Counted from the first letter of the stretch, positions 52,656 to 60,848 are shown. The stretch is DNA of 64,000 bases from SZUA-430 sp040080835 (GCA_040080835.1 JBEBHP010000004.1:62001-126000); one strand, 5' to 3'. The notes: generated from the sequence alone by a model not told the origin. Program-made: numbers and translations.

Positions 52656-53464
52656 GTGTTGACTCCATTTCTCAGGCAGGCGGAGGCTGCATTTGATTGT
52701 TCGATTGCAACGACGATCCAGTCGTCGACGGTTTCATAGCTGACGTTGAATAACTGCCCGTCCTTCGAGACGACGCCGGTGCCGTCATTCGCGCTGCCGC
52801 TGATTTCCTGCCGCAACCTGTCGAAGGTCATTCCGGCGATGAGGGCCTGCTTCCCGGCATTTTCAGCGCCATGACTGTCGGAAATGATGTTGCCCCGGCT
52901 GTCAATGACGACGACGTAGAAGGACTTTGCCAGCCCCAGGGTCAGCACTTTCTCGTATGCCGACAAATCCTGTTCGATACTCAGTACAAATTCCTTCTCG
53001 CCATTGTGAACGACTGGCGAGACATAGGTGACGGTGTCTTTTTCCATCAGGGAGGTGACGGACGAGAGTTCTTGTGAAAAGCCGGAGACGAGAACGGGGT
53101 CTGTCTTCAGGTTGCGTTTCCCGGCTGGCGCCTGGGTCGGACCGACGTGCAGGAACAGTTCTCCGGAACGGTCGATGACTGTAAAGTTGCGCATGCCATA
53201 GTGGTTTTCGAGTGCCCTGAATGAGGACGAGATACGCGACTTGAGGCGGTCCCCTTCACTCTGGGTGGATGCCATGAGGTAGGCGCTGAACAAGCGGCCC
53301 TGCGCAAGCGCAACCGCATATTTGCGGGCCTTGGATTTGACGATGGAAACCGCTTCGGCTTTTTGCTGAACGACATCCCGGATTGTGGAAGCGTTGCATG
53401 GACCCGCCACGTGACTGAGGGTCAAAGCCAGTCCACTGACTAAAGAGATCAATGCCCCACGCAT
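52646..53464 (-). CDS. periplasmic Cache-domain sensor-like protein
   Basis: A 272-residue protein with a signal peptide (LISLVSGLALTLSHVAGPCNAS) and a Cache/PDC-type fold: FTVIDRSGELFLHVGP, TYVSPVVHNGEKEFVLSIEQDL, VVVIDSRGNIISDSHG and GQLFNVSYETVDDWIVVAIEQS. No second membrane helix is present, so it is secreted or periplasmic rather than a receptor by itself. Its stop overlaps the start of the HAMP sensor, suggesting the two act together. The ligand is unknown. Confidence 0.8.
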   Translation of the reverse strand: MRGALISLVSGLALTLSHVAGPCNASTIRDVVQQKAEAVSIVKSKARKYAVALAQGRLFSAYLMASTQSEGDRLKSRISSSFRALENHYGMRNFTVIDRSGELFLHVGPTQAPAGKRNLKTDPVLVSGFSQELSSVTSLMEKDTVTYVSPVVHNGEKEFVLSIEQDLSAYEKVLTLGLAKSFYVVVIDSRGNIISDSHGAENAGKQALIAGMTFDRLRQEISGSANDGTGVVSKDGQLFNVSYETVDDWIVVAIEQSNAASACLRNGVNTCQ

Positions 53465-53617
53465 CGTGCTGCCGTAACGGTTTGTTGTCGCGGGTTGCGC
53501 TCCGGATATGGGCGTCCCCGTTGTTGTTATCAGCCTTTACAATACGTATTGGGCGCTAAGAATTATTGAAGATGCGGTGACCTTACCGGGTTTTTTATTG
53601 TGTCGCGGGGCAGGAGA

Positions 53618-53998
53618 TCAGCCTTGAGACTGTCGGCGTGTACCCCAGTAAGCGATGCAGAACAGAATGCCGAACAATCCGTCGGCGGCCGCCATCACCA
53701 GCATCTGGACGCCGACTTGGCCCAAAAAATAGAGCGACAGCACCACGGCTGTGAATGGCAGTTTTTCAAGCACCGCTACCGGCATCAGCGCATTGTATCG
53801 GGCAGGGTCGGTCGCGATGACGAGGAAGAGGATCTGCCAGGGAAAGCAAACCAAAAAGAAGCCGTGGACGAGTTCCGGATGCCCGACATTCAACAGGCTG
53901 GGGTCGGTTCCGGCCAGATAGACGGCGTAACCAAGCGTTAATACACTCAAGCCCCAGATGCCGGCGGCCTGAAAGACGCGCCGTGCGAAGTGGTTCAC
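53618..53998 (-). CDS. small four-helix membrane protein, unknown
   Basis: A 126-residue protein with about four hydrophobic helices (residues about 10-29, 42-62, 76-96, 99-116). The ATG overlaps the stop of the cold-shock-like gene (ATGA, 53995-53998). I do not recognise the family. A role in membrane transport or anchoring cannot be told. It ends the run of minus-strand cold-shock genes. Confidence 0.7.
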   Translation of the reverse strand: MNHFARRVFQAAGIWGLSVLTLGYAVYLAGTDPSLLNVGHPELVHGFFLVCFPWQILFLVIATDPARYNALMPVAVLEKLPFTAVVLSLYFLGQVGVQMLVMAAADGLFGILFCIAYWGTRRQSQG

Positions 53999-54378
53999 CG
54001 CCAGCCTTTCGTGAAGAGCAGATCAGGCGGGGGCGGGGGCAATGTGATCTGGTCAATGCGGATCTGTTTTGCCGTCATGCCGTCCAGGTCCAGCAGGCCG
54101 AGATAAGTTACGGTTTGACCTTCCCTTATCCGGTGGCGATCACAGGGCGCCACGTCATCAGTGGTGAAGAATGCGTCGCTGGCACCATTTTCGTCCAACA
54201 GAAGGCCAAATGCCTTTCGTTCGGAATAGGACTTGATCGTGCCAACGCGTCTTGTTGCGCGTGGCCTGGACACTGGCATGACGGTCGGCCAGGCGACTGC
54301 GGGAGGCATCGCGTCCGAAGGTTCGGTCCAGCCGTCCTTCGGTGCAATGCTCAGGTTCATTGCGCGAGGAGGAACCAT
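53995..54378 (-). CDS. divergent cold-shock-domain-like protein
   Basis: A 127-residue protein. Residues about 45-110 look like a degenerate cold-shock domain: VGTIKSYSERKAFGLLLDENGASDAFFTTDDVAP with an RNP1-like KAFGLLL and RNP2-like DAFFTT, then EGQTVTYLG. The aromatic residues needed for single-strand binding are partly changed. The N-terminal 40 residues are Pro/Ala-rich and probably disordered. It is downstream of the CSD-VOC fusion and couples to a membrane protein. Identification as CSD-like is moderate. Confidence 0.6.
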   Translation of the reverse strand: MVPPRAMNLSIAPKDGWTEPSDAMPPAVAWPTVMPVSRPRATRRVGTIKSYSERKAFGLLLDENGASDAFFTTDDVAPCDRHRIREGQTVTYLGLLDLDGMTAKQIRIDQITLPPPPPDLLFTKGWR

Positions 54379-54414
54379 ATTGAGTACCTTGAGTTCAGGC
54401 CTGCAACCGTCCTG

Positions 54415-55221
54415 CTAGAACGGTCGCGGGCGGTTTTGCATAACATCGATGCGGTTGCCATCGGGGTCGAAAAACGAAAACCACTTGACGCCACCCGTGT
54501 CTCTCAGCGGTGTTACATGGACCCCCAGCCCTTCAAGTTTCGAATGGGTGCCGTCTACATCACCGGTCCGGAAATTCGGGAAAGCTGCGGCGGTTGGAGC
54601 CGTGGCCAGCATTTCGTCGGTGCCCAGTTGCCATAGGCACAGATTTGCGCCACGACCGAGGTCGAGAACGACAGTCTGCCCTGCGTTGTTTTCTTCCACG
54701 ACGTGGAGTTCAAGGACGCGTTCGTACCAGGCGCGTGCGACCCGCAAATCCTTCACGCGCATGACGACCATGTTGAGCGCATCGAATATTCCCGCATGCG
54801 GGCGTGGTCCAGCACCAGGACCTGCTCCTGCGCCGGGTCTGCCGCCTGGTCCGCCAAACGAGCGGCCGCCGCCATCGTGCTGGCGCGGTGGACGGTCGCG
54901 GTGGCCGCCACGATCTTCCCGGCCACCAAATCCGCCACGTTCTTCGCGTCCACCAAAGCCGCCACGGTCTTCACGTCCGCCAAAGCCGCCGCGAGGTTGT
55001 GGTGCAGGTGCCGGACCTTCGAGTTTGAGTTCGGCTGCCATGGTCTTGCCGCGGTCTTGCGCGACATCGAATGAAACTCGCTGACCTTCTCCCAGTGACT
55101 GGGCGCCAGTTGCCGCGAGTGCCGATACGTGTACGAAGACGTCAGAGCCTCCGTCATCAGGGAGAATGAATCCAAAGCCTTTCGCCTGATTGAACCACTT
55201 TACAGTTCCAGTCTTCCGCAT
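54415..55221 (-). CDS. cold-shock domain / RGG-repeat / VOC fusion protein
   Basis: A 268-residue fusion. Residues 1-68 are a full cold-shock domain (TGTVKWFNQAKGFGFI with RNP1 KGFGFI, DVFVHVSAL with RNP2 VFVH). Residues about 70-142 are a Gly/Arg-rich linker containing three tandem copies of RGGFGGRE[D/E], encoded by three 27-bp units at 54913-54993, then a Gly/Pro/Ala stretch. Residues about 143-268 are a VOC fold (ALNMVVMRVKDLRVARAWYERVLEL ... FSFFDPDGNRIDVMQ). CSDs bind single-stranded RNA; RGG regions bind RNA or promote condensation; VOC domains are small-molecule enzymes or binders. The combination is uncommon and its role is unknown. Confidence 0.88.
   Translation of the reverse strand: MRKTGTVKWFNQAKGFGFILPDDGGSDVFVHVSALAATGAQSLGEGQRVSFDVAQDRGKTMAAELKLEGPAPAPQPRGGFGGREDRGGFGGREERGGFGGREDRGGHRDRPPRQHDGGGRSFGGPGGRPGAGAGPGAGPRPHAGIFDALNMVVMRVKDLRVARAWYERVLELHVVEENNAGQTVVLDLGRGANLCLWQLGTDEMLATAPTAAAFPNFRTGDVDGTHSKLEGLGVHVTPLRDTGGVKWFSFFDPDGNRIDVMQNRPRPF
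54913..54993 (-). repeat. three tandem 27-bp repeats encoding RGGFGGRED/E
   Basis: Three head-to-tail units (54967-54993, 54940-54966, 54913-54939) encode nine-residue RGG-type repeats with a few synonymous and one Asp/Glu change. They lie in frame inside the cold-shock/VOC fusion gene, so copy-number change would lengthen the linker without a frameshift. Confidence 0.85.
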
Positions 55222-55391
55222 AGTTAGCCGCTAAGTCCTTGCACAAGTCGCTCGTTGGATACCCGACGCGACCTGACGCGCCCGGCGGGTAAATTTATAC
55301 CTGCGATTCATAGCGCGGGTTTGACCGGATGCAAAGCGCAGAAGTGAGCGATCCGGTTACTAAACCCGCAAGCACATCTGGAGTATTGTCG

Positions 55392-56036
55392 CTATTTTTG
55401 GCGGATATGGTAGGCGCAGCGCCTGGCACCGGCCAGGATGTGGTCCGTCCTGCTGATTGACACGTCCTTGCCGAGCGCGGCCTGAAACACTTCCAACTCC
55501 TGGCGGCAAAGGCCGGTGCATGCACGCGCAGCGCGGCAGACCGGGCAGTGATTCTCGATCAGCAGAAAGCCATCGCTGACGGTCTGGACTTCAGCGAGAT
55601 AGCCCGCGTCCGTGCGCAGCCTGGCCAGTCGCTTGACCTTTTCCTTCAGTGTGCCTGCGCCCGCAAGCGTTGCCCGGTACGCTACGGTCTGCTGCTCCGT
55701 ACGCTTTTCAATCAGCCGGTCAAGGCCTCGCTCGCCAAAGATTTCACGAATGTTTGCAATCAGCTCCACAGAGAGTTCTGCATGCGCGTCGGTAAAATAA
55801 CTTGCTGCGCGGGGCTGCAATTGCCACGTTTTTGAAGGCCTGCCCCTTGCACCGGATTTTCCGGATTCGGAGAATGCAACCAGCCCTGCGTCCTCCAGCG
55901 CGTAGAGGTGCTGGCGCACGGCCATTGGCGTGACGTCCAGGGCTTTGGCCATTTCGCTGGCGTCGCTCGGACCATGCGTTTTCAGGTGATCCAGGATGGC
56001 GCGTTGGGCCGGGGTTGCTGAAGCGGTATCGGTCAT
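55392..56036 (-). CDS. HTH regulator with Cys-rich C-terminus (SufR-like)
   Basis: A 214-residue regulator. The winged HTH is at about 10-75: AILDHLKTHGPSDASEMAKALDVTPMAVRQHLYALEDAGLV and the wing GRPSKTWQL. The C-terminal part has HCPVCRAARACTGLCRQEL with C164, C167, C173 and C177, plus C207 in RRCAYHI; this layout suggests an Fe-S or zinc site as in SufR-type regulators. ATG 56036 is chosen; an in-frame ATG at 56084 is possible. It is divergent from the Rieske-fusion gene and probably controls it through the gap at 56037-56119. Confidence 0.83.
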   Translation of the reverse strand: MTDTASATPAQRAILDHLKTHGPSDASEMAKALDVTPMAVRQHLYALEDAGLVAFSESGKSGARGRPSKTWQLQPRAASYFTDAHAELSVELIANIREIFGERGLDRLIEKRTEQQTVAYRATLAGAGTLKEKVKRLARLRTDAGYLAEVQTVSDGFLLIENHCPVCRAARACTGLCRQELEVFQAALGKDVSISRTDHILAGARRCAYHIRQK

Positions 56037-56057
56037 CTTCCATTTATAAAGAAATTC

Positions 56058-56111
56058 CTTGCGTAAATCAAATGGTGTCGTCATATTTAGTAAAGAGATT
56101 ACTTTCGTAAA
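56058..56111. promoter_or_regulatory. candidate operator(s) between regulator and Rieske gene
   Basis: Two direct repeats, CTTGCGTAAA (56058-56067) and CTTTCGTAAA (56102-56111), match in 9 of 10 bases and are 44 bases apart start to start, about four helical turns. Between them is a perfect palindrome AGTAA-AGAGA-TTACT (56089-56103). The region is AT-richer than its surroundings, as expected for a promoter. It is the likely binding site of the divergent HTH regulator. Confidence 0.5.
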
Positions 56112-56119
56112 GGTGTGAC

Positions 56120-57691
56120 ATGCCGCAATGGGTTGATGCAGGTCCTCTGGCCGACATCGAGAAAAAGCACCGCAAGCTGTTCAAGGCCGGACGCAAGCAG
56201 GTTCTTGTGATCGCGCACGAGGGACAAGTGTTCGCAATCAACAACAGGTGTCCCCATGAAGGCTACCCGCTGAGCGAAGGCACGCTTGGGGCCGGATGCA
56301 CGCTGACGTGCAACTGGCATAACTGGAAGTTCAATCTTGAGAGCGGCGAGACGCTTGTGGGTGGCGACCGTCTCCGGCGCTATTCAATCGATGTCAGGGA
56401 AGGTCATGTCTTCGTGGATGTGGCAGATGCGCCAGCGGCGGAGCGTCAGTTGCTTGCGCTGGAAAATCTTGGCGAGGCTGTCGTCGACAATGACTACGAC
56501 CGGATGGCCCGGGAGGTAGCGCGGTTCATCAAGGCGGGCGGCGATGAACTTGAACCGTTGCGCCGCACTATTGCGTCATGCGCGGATCTTCTGGAATTTG
56601 GAATGACCCACGCATTTGCCGCTGCCGCAGACTGGGTGGACCTTCACGCGCAAGGCCGGACTGATGGCGAGAAGCTGGTGGCGCTGGTTGAACCGATAGC
56701 GCACATCGCGTGGGATACGTTGAGAGAAGACAAATACCCCTATTGCGAAGTTGTTGAACCCTGGGATTTCGCGCGCTTTGTCAACGCAATCAAACAGGAG
56801 AACGAGCGCGAAGCCCTGGCGCAGCTGAACGGTGCCCTGGCGATGCATAACTTTCCGCTGAATGAGCTGCGGCACGCGCTGGCAACATCCGCGCTCGCCC
56901 ACTACCAGGATTTCGGGCATTCTGTGATTTACACGGTCAAGTCATTCGAGTTGATCGAAAAGCTGGGGCCTGGCGTTGCGGCACCCGTCCTGCGATCGCT
57001 CGTCCGAAGCATCATCTACGCCTCGCGCGAGGACAAAATTCCCGAGTTCAGGCACTACGCAGTCGCGTTGAAGAATTGGGGAACGAAGCCGCTTGTGAAG
57101 TTCCAGGCAAATGATCTTGTCGGACAGTCTGTTGCGGCGACGCTTGACCGGATCGTCGCCCTCGAAGGATCGTCGGAAGACAAATACCGTCTCCTTCTGG
57201 AGTCAAGCGCGACCGCGATGCTTCGTTTCGACATGAGCGTTGACCTTCAGGCGGACAAGCCAGTGTCACACAATGTGCGATGGCTGGACTACACGCATAT
57301 GCTGACCTTCGGAAACGGCGTGAGACGGTTGTGTTCGGCCCATCCGGAATTGTGGCCGCAGGCCTTGCTGCAGATGGGGTGTTTCCTCGGGCGCAATTCT
57401 CCCTTTCTGCTATCGACGTCCGATCGCTCGTTCGATGTTGCAGACCGGAATGGTTTTCTGGAACGCGAGAGCCGGGCGCTCTATGATCATGGCATCCGCG
57501 AACCGATCTATGCCTGTCACCGGGTCAAGGTGCTGGCGGCCGTGCGGGCCGAGACTGGCTGGGCAGGCGACAGTGCATTGACCCGTTCGGTGCTGGCCGC
57601 AACCAACCGGTACCTCAACAACAGCATCAAGTACCATCACGCGCTGCGCTTCGCGCAGCAGTCGCTGAGTTTCGTAGACGCTGAGGGCTAG
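56120..57691 (+). CDS. Rieske [2Fe-2S] protein with ~400-residue C-terminal domain
   Basis: A 523-residue protein. Residues 1-105 are a Rieske domain: C44-P-H46 (CPHEGYPLSEG) and C64-N-W-H67 (CNWHNWKF), the complete 2Cys-2His cluster ligands. The remaining approximately 400 residues are helical and not of the ring-hydroxylating oxygenase type; they contain His-rich blocks (HALATSALAHYQDFGHSVIY, HNVRWLDYTHMLTFGNGVRRL). This could be a metal or substrate site reminiscent of questin-oxidase-like proteins, but I cannot confirm. It is cytoplasmic. It starts an apparent operon with an SDR and a DsbA-like isomerase and faces the Cys-rich regulator. Confidence 0.85.
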   Translation: MPQWVDAGPLADIEKKHRKLFKAGRKQVLVIAHEGQVFAINNRCPHEGYPLSEGTLGAGCTLTCNWHNWKFNLESGETLVGGDRLRRYSIDVREGHVFVDVADAPAAERQLLALENLGEAVVDNDYDRMAREVARFIKAGGDELEPLRRTIASCADLLEFGMTHAFAAAADWVDLHAQGRTDGEKLVALVEPIAHIAWDTLREDKYPYCEVVEPWDFARFVNAIKQENEREALAQLNGALAMHNFPLNELRHALATSALAHYQDFGHSVIYTVKSFELIEKLGPGVAAPVLRSLVRSIIYASREDKIPEFRHYAVALKNWGTKPLVKFQANDLVGQSVAATLDRIVALEGSSEDKYRLLLESSATAMLRFDMSVDLQADKPVSHNVRWLDYTHMLTFGNGVRRLCSAHPELWPQALLQMGCFLGRNSPFLLSTSDRSFDVADRNGFLERESRALYDHGIREPIYACHRVKVLAAVRAETGWAGDSALTRSVLAATNRYLNNSIKYHHALRFAQQSLSFVDAEG

Positions 57692-57734
57692 CTTTACTAG
57701 ACTGGGAACTGGATTCACTCTGCGGAGAGGCAGG

Positions 57735-58475
57735 TTGGCAGTGACACAGTCAAAAATTGGTGCCGCCCTGGTGGTTGGCGCCGGCGATGCCACAGGCGGA
57801 GCGATCGCCCGACGCTTTGCCAGTGAAGGCTTGGCGGCTTGCGTCACGAGACGGGAAAAGGATCACCTCAGTGCGCTGGTCGGGCAGATCGAAAAGGAAG
57901 GAGGCAGGGCCTTTGCCTTCGGATCCGATGCGCGCGACGAGAATGCCGTGGTGCAGCTGTTCGACGATATCGAGCGCGATGTCGGGCCGGTAGAAGTGGC
58001 TGTCTTCAACATCGGGGCCAACGTCCGCTTCTCGATCACAGAAACTACAACGCGCGTCTACACCAAAGTGTGGGAGATGTGTGCGCTCGCGGGCTTCCTC
58101 ATGGGCCGCGAGGCCGCGAGGCGCATGATACCGCGAGGGCGCGGGACGATCCTGTTCACAGGCGCCACAGCAAGCGTGCGCGGCTCAGCAGGGTTCTCGG
58201 CATTCTCGGGGGGCAAGCATGCGCTTCGCGCTCTTGCGCAGAGTATGGCGCGCGAGCTCGGACCCCAGGGCATTCATGTGGCACATGTCGTCATCGACGG
58301 TGCGATCGACACGGCCTTTATCCGGGATAATTTTCCGCAGGCCCATGCATTGAAGGACCAAGACGGCATTTTATCGCCTGATCACATTGCTGATATGTAC
58401 TGGATGTTGCACAGTCAGAAGCGTGATGCGTGGACACATGAACTTGACCTTCGGCCCTGGACAGAGAAGTGGTGA
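57735..58475 (+). CDS. SDR family oxidoreductase with Phe in place of catalytic Tyr
   Basis: A 246-residue short-chain dehydrogenase-like protein. The cofactor loop is VVGAGDATGGAIARRF and NIGANV is the later strand. At the Tyr-x3-Lys site the sequence is F157-S-G-G-K161, so the active-site Tyr is Phe; the Lys is kept. The fold is intact, as is the helix HALRALAQSMARELGPQGIHV. It may be a non-classical reductase or a binding protein. The TTG at 57735 is used; GTG 57741 is an alternative. It is 43 bases after the Rieske gene and 7 before the isomerase. Confidence 0.85.
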   Translation: MAVTQSKIGAALVVGAGDATGGAIARRFASEGLAACVTRREKDHLSALVGQIEKEGGRAFAFGSDARDENAVVQLFDDIERDVGPVEVAVFNIGANVRFSITETTTRVYTKVWEMCALAGFLMGREAARRMIPRGRGTILFTGATASVRGSAGFSAFSGGKHALRALAQSMARELGPQGIHVAHVVIDGAIDTAFIRDNFPQAHALKDQDGILSPDHIADMYWMLHSQKRDAWTHELDLRPWTEKW

Positions 58476-58482
58476 CAGCTAA

Positions 58483-59070
58483 ATGACAAAGAGTGTTGAG
58501 TTCCTTTTCGACTTTGGAAGCCCGACTTCCTATTTGGCATACAAGCAGTTGCCGAAGATTGCGTCACGCCACGGGGTGAGAATCGTCTGGACACCGATCC
58601 TGCTGGGTGCCGTGTTCAAGGCTACAGGCAATGCGTCGCCTGCCATGGTCCCGGCGAAGGCAAAATACATGAATATCGACATGGCCCGCTTTGCCAAGCG
58701 CCATGGTGTTGTGCTGAATTTCAATTCGCATTTTCCGGTCAATACGCTGCCGCTGATGCGGGGTGCTGTGGGGTATCAGTCAACACCGCAGTTTGATGTC
58801 TATGTCAACGCGATGTTTGATGCGATGTGGGCGCATCCACGCAACCTGAACGACCAGAACGAAATCAGCCATGTGCTGAAGGACATCGGCATTGATCCGG
58901 ATGACTTCCTTGCGGTGATCGAGCGGGCGGACGTGAAGGAAAAGCTGAAGGCAAACACCGAGGGTGCAGTCGCGCGCGGCGTGTTCGGTGCGCCTTCGTT
59001 CTTCGTGAACGGCGAGCTGTTCTTCGGCCAGGACCGGCTGGAGTTTGTAGAGCAGGCGTTGTTGCCGTAG
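58483..59070 (+). CDS. 2-hydroxychromene-2-carboxylate isomerase family (DsbA-like)
   Basis: A 195-residue kappa-class thioredoxin-fold protein. Instead of CxxC it has FDFGSPTSYLAYKQLP, with Ser13 at the position of the catalytic serine of NahD-type isomerases. Further blocks are PILLGAVFKATGN and FGAPSFFVNGELFFGQDRLEFVEQAL. NahD uses glutathione to isomerise a naphthalene-pathway intermediate; related proteins act on other aromatic or acyl substrates. It is 7 bases after the SDR, giving a three-gene operon with the Rieske-fusion protein. Confidence 0.9.
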   Translation: MTKSVEFLFDFGSPTSYLAYKQLPKIASRHGVRIVWTPILLGAVFKATGNASPAMVPAKAKYMNIDMARFAKRHGVVLNFNSHFPVNTLPLMRGAVGYQSTPQFDVYVNAMFDAMWAHPRNLNDQNEISHVLKDIGIDPDDFLAVIERADVKEKLKANTEGAVARGVFGAPSFFVNGELFFGQDRLEFVEQALLP

Positions 59071-59169
59071 AGTAGGCCGAAGCCTGATGCAGGCCAAGGG
59101 TTGCTTAAAGCGATGAAAATGACGATTGAAATGAAAGTCATTCTAGGATGCAGCAGAAAAACTTGAAAA

Positions 59170-59655
59170 ATGGGTCGTTCAGTTAATTCTTTTTTACCCG
59201 CCAACGTGACCTTTTCGCGGATGCAAACAATGTTGATTTCTCAATTGTTGCTGGCCCAAGGACTTGTGTTGCTTCTTGGCGAGACCGCGTCGTTGCTGTT
59301 GCAGTCAGAGAGTGTCTGGTTGCTGTCGATCGTGTTGACTGTTCTGTTAATAGCTTCAAATGTGATGCAGGCTGCGGTGATCTTTGGAGGGTTCGGCATC
59401 AGAGTTAGATCACTGATAGACTTCAGGCAGGGATATTTGTTGTTGCCGTTGTGGGTTCGGTGTTGGTTGTTTGCGTTTGCAGGCTCTTCAGGAGTGCCAT
59501 ACGTGTCTTGGATCAGGCACTCGCCCCACTGGCAAAAACTTTCTCTGTATGATCGGCTCGTTGACGATGTTTCCTCCTGGGGCATTACCTTTGCAATTGC
59601 TTTTCTAGGTTGGTTTGTATTTCTGAGTTACAAAAGCAGACGGAGCAAGTTGTAG
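59170..59655 (+). CDS. hypothetical membrane protein, lower GC
   Basis: A 161-residue protein with about four hydrophobic stretches (residues about 20-42, 46-72, 86-104, 138-154). The base and codon use is visibly AT-richer than neighbouring genes, a possible sign of transfer or relaxed selection. No family is recognised. It stands alone, convergent with a DUF2061 gene. A coding call is moderate, based on length and hydrophobic pattern. Confidence 0.55.
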   Translation: MGRSVNSFLPANVTFSRMQTMLISQLLLAQGLVLLLGETASLLLQSESVWLLSIVLTVLLIASNVMQAAVIFGGFGIRVRSLIDFRQGYLLLPLWVRCWLFAFAGSSGVPYVSWIRHSPHWQKLSLYDRLVDDVSSWGITFAIAFLGWFVFLSYKSRRSKL

Positions 59656-59684
59656 TCATTCCTTCTGCTGTGGGACGCTGGCCG

Positions 59685-59963
59685 TCATGACTTGTCGCTT
59701 TCGCTCGCGACCCTGGCGGAGGGCGCGTCGTGTACCACGCCCCACAGGATTCGCGCCCAAAGGCGCTCATGGCCGTAATAGAGCAGCATCTTGGTCAACA
59801 CTTCCAGGCTTGCGATCGAGCCCGCGAACACCATGCTGCCGGTGACGATCCAGCCGAGCAGAAAAGTGTCGATCGAGGCGACAGCGCGCCAGGACACGGT
59901 TTTGGCGAGCGAGCGTGCCTGGGTCGTGTGTGATTTTGGCGCAATGATAGTCTCGACCTCCAT
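59685..59963 (-). CDS. DUF2061 family membrane protein
   Basis: A 92-residue protein from ATG 59963 (MEVETIIAPKSH), with a longer GTG alternative at 60041. The family core is HTTQARSLAKTVSWRAVASIDTFLLGWIVTGSMVFAGSIASLEVLTKMLLYYGHERLWARI, matching DUF2061 with two membrane helices. The family is often found near sulfate-assimilation or ion genes but has no proven role. It is convergent with the preceding membrane gene and divergent from the FMN reductase. Confidence 0.83.
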   Translation of the reverse strand: MEVETIIAPKSHTTQARSLAKTVSWRAVASIDTFLLGWIVTGSMVFAGSIASLEVLTKMLLYYGHERLWARILWGVVHDAPSARVASESDKS

Positions 59964-60110
59964 TGAGGGGGCTCCGATCCGTTGAGGAAGTGATTGGGAT
60001 ACATTGATTGCCAGACTAGCGGCTGTTGTGGCATTCGTCACGCGAGATCAGTTGGCGTGGCGGACGCCGCGAGACAGAACAGGGCAGTTGACGCTGTTGA
60101 AGATGGACGT

Positions 60111-60635
60111 GTGGTGATTTCGGTTCTGGCGATTTCTGGCAGTTTGCGCGCACAGTCGTCGAACACGATGTTGCTGAAGGCGGCGCTTCGGCTGGCGCCG
60201 GAAGGTGTCGCCGTTGAGCTCTATCAAGGGCTTGGGGACCTGCCGCATTTCAACCCGGATCTTGATGTTGCGCCATGGCCGGCGGCTGTTGTTGATTTGC
60301 GGGTGCGCATCGCTGCAGCGGACGCGTTGCTGATTTGCAGTCCGGAGTATGCACGCGGGGTTGCCGGGTCAATGAAGAATGCACTCGACTGGATGGTGAG
60401 TGTGGAGGACTTCGCCGGGAAACCCGTTGCGTTGTTCAATGCTTCGCCGCGTGCAACCCATGCGCTGGCGGCGTTGAGCCTGACGCTCGAGACGATGGCT
60501 GCGCGGGTGATTGAAGAGGCCGCGCTGGCGGTACCGCTGCTTGGCGTCCCGGTGAGCGAAGAAAGCATCGCCGGTGACCTGGAACTGGCGGACAAAATGC
60601 GCAGGGCGCTGGTGGCGCTTGCGCGGGCCGTATGA
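60111..60635 (+). CDS. NADPH-dependent FMN reductase family protein
   Basis: A 174-residue flavodoxin-fold reductase. VLAISGSLRAQSSNTMLLKAALRLAP has the phosphate-binding loop GSLR-x-x-SxN; ICSPEYARGVAGSMKNALDWM is the FMN-binding SPEY-G-PG-like loop. It would supply reduced FMN or reduce quinones or azo compounds. The start is uncertain between GTG 60111 and GTG 60114. It is upstream of the Ntn-like gene by 213 bases. Confidence 0.87.
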   Translation: MVISVLAISGSLRAQSSNTMLLKAALRLAPEGVAVELYQGLGDLPHFNPDLDVAPWPAAVVDLRVRIAAADALLICSPEYARGVAGSMKNALDWMVSVEDFAGKPVALFNASPRATHALAALSLTLETMAARVIEEAALAVPLLGVPVSEESIAGDLELADKMRRALVALARAV

Positions 60636-60848
60636 AGCGCGTTTGCCGGAACGACGATTTCTTTCCGCTATGGGCCGTTTTTCGCGCCGTTTTCTCCTGT
60701 GCGGGGAATATTGGGCGCCGGACTGCCGCATCGTGCCATTGCCCTTTTGCTGGATTCTTGGCTCAATAGGACCAGTTAATGCGCGCTTTTGGGTTGGGGC
60801 CCAGAGGCTTGCGTCTGGGTAGCTGCGCGGGGGCGCTTTGGGGGGCCG

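Noticed and set aside
54913..54993. Short tandem repeats that could suggest a CRISPR or minisatellite
   Set aside because: They are in-frame 27-bp coding repeats without spacers, inside the CSD-VOC gene.
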